A stretch of 64,000 nucleotides of DNA from Syngnathus acus (taxonomy: Eukaryota > Chordata > Actinopteri > Syngnathiformes > Syngnathidae). Location: NCBI RefSeq assembly GCF_901709675.1, contig NC_051098.1, forward strand, positions 3,612,500-3,676,499, read 5' to 3'. Positions 49,201 to 55,200 of this stretch are shown here, piece by piece. The notes beneath the pieces are model-generated. The model did no database searches. It saw nothing but the letters and a program-made list of their open reading frames with translations, and was not told the DNA's origin. The position numbers and the translations under genes are program-made. How positions within the stretch are numbered: position 1 is the first letter of the stretch; each line of letters begins with the position of its first letter.

Positions 49201-52200
49201 GGACCTGCATTATTTGATAGTGTAACAGCTATACGCACTATCGTGGTTGTGGAGAGAGAGGGGGAGCCATTGTCTGTGACTCTGATAGTGAGTATGTAGT
49301 GACCTATACTGGACAAGTCAAGGTCATGTGCAACTGTGATGATTCCCAAAACTGGCTCAATATGAAATGAATTTCCAATGTTCCCTGTAGGAACAGAAAA
49401 ATAATTTGGTTTATTTAACGATATTAGTAAGCATATTAAAAATCTTTAGTTGCACCAACCCGATTCAATGGAGTAGTGAAGTTCTCCATTCTTCCCCTTG
49501 TCTTTGTCCAAAGCAGTCACCTGTACAACAGCTGATCCCACAGCTGCTGACTCATAGACTGAACCCTCATAAAGTGCACTAGTAAATATCGGTACGTGGT
49601 CATTTATATCTTCCACCTCTACCAAGACACGAGCCAAGTTCTTACGGTATGGGAATTCTTTGTCTTTTACCTGTAGGAAGACACATTGTCAAATGTTAGT
49701 ATCAATATTGAAGCCAGATGTAGAAAAAGTGATTTTATGATTTAGGCCTGCACAATGAGACTACCGTTTTTTTCCGTGTATAATACGCAAAATTTAACTA
49801 ATTTATTGTCCTAAAATCTGGGGTGCGCATTATACATGGGTACAATTTTTTTAATTTTTTTTTTTTTTAATTTAATTTTTTTTTTTTTTTTTTTTAAGAA
49901 AATCATGGTACTGGTACGAGTATTGATTTATGTATTGTTCTCTTGTCATGTTGTGAAAGAATGTGGGTTGAATAAATACCGAAAGAACAATAGTGTGTTT
50001 GTACTGTGCTCTGGTCATTTCGTCAAAGAAGGGATAATAGTCCTCTTCTCTTCTTGACTGACAATGAATGTGATAGTTTAATACAATCAGCAAATAACAA
50101 AATGCGTATTACAGGTAATATTTTATTTCACAACACTTTGCCTTGTTCCTTTCGTCTCTGCTGTTCACTTCAAACACGCTCCATACGAACGCAATGCTCT
50201 CGTATCAGACGCTTGCTCGATCACCTGCTCGTTTGCTGTCACAATGTACCCTACACAAATCCGAAACATTTGTTGCGGCTCCGAGTCACGACGAGGGGCA
50301 AGTTTTGGTTTCCAAGGGTGTTTTTATTCCTCTTCAACGTCTCTCCCATACAGAGCCGCCTTTTTCACATGTCCGCACGTCACTTTCCTCTCTTTTCATC
50401 TGATCGCGGTGGTGCCTTTACGGGCAGTCGGAGAAATCAACGCCAACAAAAAAAATACATCCAGCCTAGTTAAGACCATACCAAAGACTATAAAAATGGG
50501 ACCCATTGCCTCCCTGCGTGTGTGACGATCATTGGGACTTAAAAAAAAAAAAAAAAAAAAAAAATTGGGTGCGTATTATACATGGGTACAGGCTTTTTTC
50601 CAGCATCAACATGCCATTGTTAGGGTGCGTATTATACATGGGGGCGTATTATACACGGAAAAAAACGGTACATCCAATGAGCATGTCTGCAGATAGTTCT
50701 CGACATCTAAGCACCTTCTGTTATTCACAATTTCACATAGTTTTTATGGAATCACATCAGTTCCTGTAAATAACAAAAGACAGTATGCCGTTCTGTATAC
50801 CTTTAACATTTGTGTTTCACATTCACACCTCCATTAATGTTTTTATAAAGGTTACAAGGACAAAACATTCAAACAGAGTGTCTGAGTAGTGGCAGCAGAT
50901 TCTTGCAAAATGTACATTTCATTAACAAGTCCTCTCTCTCATCATCCCGAATGCCAACTCGTTCCCCTCTGTGCGTGTGTGTTGGTGTTAATTGCAGGAT
51001 TTGGGTGTGTTGCAGGCAGATGGACGTCATTCTACCAATTAGCAGCTGCCTTTCTTAAGCTTGTTTTGGACTTCACCACTCTTCCAGATCTTCAACACTC
51101 TTCATCGCGTTCATTGTATCCAGCCGCTTAGAACATTCAAATTTATATTCTGAAATATTTACCCTGCCCTGTTTGGCATCATATTCCCGGCCTGCCTACT
51201 GCCTGCCTCCTGCTTTTGCCTTTCACACCTGCTTCGAATCTTGTTCCCGCCCGCTTGGACCATGCACCCTGATTCATCCCTTCCCCTCCAGCCACAGCCA
51301 TTTCCACTATGTTGCACTAAATGTTTCTACATATCTTCCCGTTTATCCCTTGTATCTGCACTTGAGTCCTGAGAAACATAACATTTTACAGTGTTTTTTT
51401 TTCATACTGCAGTTAAGCATTAATTAGTCACAGCATTTTTAATCATTTCTTAACAATGAAGGTTGGAATTCTAAGGCTCTTTTTTTGTCAAGGTTCCCAA
51501 AAGGCTGCAAACTGTTTTTCTTGTTGCAAATAAAATGTGAATGTGTACAATTACTTTGTGATGAGAAAAACTGTTCAAACTGTTGGTAATATCACGTCTC
51601 CGCTCCTCGGTGGCGCCGATCGCCACGCGGAGTGGAACTCATGCACGCCTTCTCGTAGCCTCGTATGTCACATTGCTGTTGTGGTGTCCGTTTGTGCGTC
51701 TGTGCACTCGCCCCTCCCCGCCTGTGTTCTACCCGTAATCACCATCACTTGCCCCGCGTTACCAGTCTTGTATTTAAGCCCTGTCAGCATGTCGCTCCCT
51801 GTCGGATTGTCCTGTTTGCCCTGTTAGTTCCTGTTAGTCCCTGCCTGTTAGTCCCTGCCTGTTGTCCCGGCCTGTTTCCCTGTTCAGTCGTCTGCGTCGC
51901 CCACGTCTGGTTCCCATCCGTTTCTGCTGCATGTTTGCTCCCCTCATCACGTCCTCCACCACCCTTTTCCCTTCAATAAACCCTGGTACAAGCTGCATTT
52001 GGTCGCCCCACTCCATTCTGCAGGTGACAGGTAAATGTCGGGCGAACGTCTTTGCGACCGTTTGCCACCTTGAACAACCCCTGACCAAAAATCCGGGCCG
52101 TACAATCCCTTGCCAACCTTTGCCTCTCCGTGCGATAACAACAGCAGATGCCAGAGCTCTTTTTTTTGTAGAGTAAGTGGAGGATTTGCAGGTACAATAT

Positions 52201-55200
52201 ACAGTATTATCTATTTGTAAATTGATTATTTTTTTTAGGAAAGAATACACATTACATGTCAGTTCTCAGGTAAAATATAAACATTTAACAAACAACAACA
52301 CATAAAACAGATGAACTCTGCCACAACAAGCTCATGCACTAGGTAAGGCTCAGTCAATCTCCCCCCGAAGATCGCTTACCATAACAGTAAGTATGTGCTG
52401 TGCACAAGCCTCATGGTCCAAACTCTGGGTTGTGTAGATAGTCCCCATGGTGGGGTCGATGCGGAACAGACGCATGCTGTTTGGGTCTATTGCACTTTGG
52501 AAGGAATAACTCAGCTGATGATTCTCATCTCTGTCCAATGCTAGGACCTGAACCACTTCACTGTCAGGGGGTGTGTCCTCAGAAATAGTGACATCATAGA
52601 GTGGCTGGGAGAAGATGGGAGCGTTGTCATTGTTGTCAGTAACAGTGATGTGAACCTTGACCATGGAGAGAAAAGACACAGAGAAATGATATCACTGTTG
52701 AGTGGTCTTATTATAACATACTTTTGAAAGTACATGCATAGTTGCTTTCAAGTTACTTTCATACTTTCTGTGGAAATTGACATTCTGTTGGATGTTCTGT
52801 GAAAAATTAAATTAGAATTTGGCAGTTCAGCTGATGAATACATATTCTCCAATGCAATTTACCTCTGACTGAAAACTGTCAGGAAACTGATGTTGTGGTA
52901 GTTGCATGTTATGACAAGTAAAATTCTGTGAGTCACCAGTGATGAGTGAAAAGGCACAAAATGAGACATCTAAAATCTGACAGGGAAAAAAATGGTCTTT
53001 TCTAACTCAGGGATTACAAAACCAGGTGGTCAGAATTTCATTTTTAAGAAAATAATACTGGATATATACAGAGCTGCAAAACTAATGACAAATAAATTAT
53101 TATGCTCAATTACAAATTTCATTTTTTTTTATCATCTCTCAATTCACTAAAAACAATTACCTATTTATACAGTTTGAAATCGGTGACTCTTTTAAGTGAA
53201 CACATGGCTGATATAATCGCAGGAAGCCATGACTTGTTCTGATTTATAAATGGAAACAGGTTTAATGGCAACACTTGTACTCTCCAGTGAAGGAGCTGTA
53301 ACGCAAATTCAATATGGAAGTGGCAAAGTAAAACTCCTTATAAACAAACGTATGAGGCAAAAACACTCTACAAGCGAGAAATGAAACAAACAAAGAAACA
53401 AAAAAGACGAGGGCCAGGGTGTGGCATTGGTTGAGCGCCTGACGAAGAGGCATGGGAAGAAGCAACAAGTTACTGGACAGCCAGAGTTTAAATATTGAAA
53501 GACGCCAGGCCACGCCCAACCCCGTGACAAAATAAAAAACCAATGCACAGTTACAAAAAAGACATTAATTGATCTGCCTGATGAACAAATATATATTTGT
53601 AATGAATAAATACATTTTACACAAATTAAGTGACATAGAATCGATCATCTTTTTGCAGCACCTGTCATGATCTCTCACAGTATACCAGTGTGCCCCAACA
53701 TTCTTGTTGGGAATCACTGGATTTGAGATACCGTATTTTCCGCCCTAAAAGGCGCACCTAAAAACCTAAAATTTTCTCAAAAGCCGACAGTGCGCCTTAT
53801 AGGCCAGTGCGCCTTATATATGGATCAAGTGATGAATTTGTTGATCCATACTGGTTGTACACAGTGCTCTGCCAAAATGTTTCAGTACGTTTTAGTACGA
53901 CTAGTAAATTACAAGGTCGCATCGCTTCCCAGCATTACGGCAACTGTAGTCAGGGGGCGTCACCGAATAGCTGTTGTACCCGCGAGGCTATTTCATGTCA
54001 AAATAGGCTGCTCTGTTAATGTTTCGAGTAAATCTACGGATCGATATGGAAGGGAAACATAGGTAAGTAGTACCAATGCGTTAGATCGAACTTTAGTCAG
54101 TTCCGATCATTTTATAGGAGATCGTTTGAGAAACGCGATTGTTTACACTTTGCTGAGGCTCATGGGAGATTGCGAGCTGAGGCTCGTGAGACTTTGCGGA
54201 TGGCTAATGCTATTGCGATAGCTGCTATACGTACCAGGCTATTTCATGTCAAAATAGGCTGCTCTGTTAATGTTTCGAGTAAATCTACGGATCGATATGG
54301 AAGGGAAACATAGGTAAGTAGTACCAATGCGTTAGATCGAACTTTAGTCAGTTCCGATCATTTTATAGGAGATCGTTTGAGAAACGCGATTGTTTACACT
54401 TCGCTGAGGCTCATGGGAGATTGCGAGCTGAGGCTCGTGAGACTTTGCGGATGGCTAATGCTATTGCGATAGCTGCTATACGTACCAGGCTATTTCATGT
54501 CAAAATAGGCTGCTCTGTTAATGTTTCGAGTAAATCTACGGATCGATATGGAAGGGAAACATAGGTAAGTAGTACCAATGCGTTAGATCGAACTTTAGTC
54601 AGTTCCGATCATTTTATAGGAGATCGTTTGAGAAACGCGATTGTTTACACTTTGCTGAGGCTCATGGGAGATTGCGAGCTGAGGCTCGTGAGACTTTGCG
54701 GATGGCTAATGCTATTGCGATAGCTGCTATACGTACCAGGCTATTTCATGTCAAAATAGGCTGCTCTGTTAATGTTTCGAGTAAATCTACGGATCGATAT
54801 GGAAGGGAAACATAGGTAAGTAGTACCAATGCGTTAGATCGAACTTTAGTCAGTTCTGATCATTTTATAGGAGATCGTTTGAGAAACGCGATTGTTTACA
54901 GAGGGCTCGTTGGTTATTGGCTAGTGGATGCATACCGCAACCCTAGTCAACCTCAGTTTGATGCAGTATAGCTTCTATTTTATGCGCCTTATAATCCGGT
55001 GCGCCTTATATATGGACAAAGTTTTAAAATGGGCCGTTCATTGAAGGTGCGCCTTATAACCCGGTGCGCCTTTTAGGGCGGAAAATACGGTACTTGTTTT
55101 TGTAAAAATATTTGGGAATCACTGGATTTGAGACACTTGTTTTTGTAAAAATATAATATAATATAATATAATATAATATATTTCCCACTTTCAGCAAACC

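Larger units (their letters stand above)
49671..52379. other. fat3: fat3 intron, 2.7 kb
   Basis: Contains a family C TA-flanked element (49764-50668) and a solo LTR (51590-52029). 50671-51584 and 52035-52379 show nothing else recognised. Confidence 0.8.

Noticed and set aside
53988-54990. Evenly spaced repeats resembling a CRISPR array or satellite
   Set aside because: Units are 251 bp with no unique spacers, lie inside a transposon and are in a vertebrate genome; not CRISPR, and too few units for a satellite.
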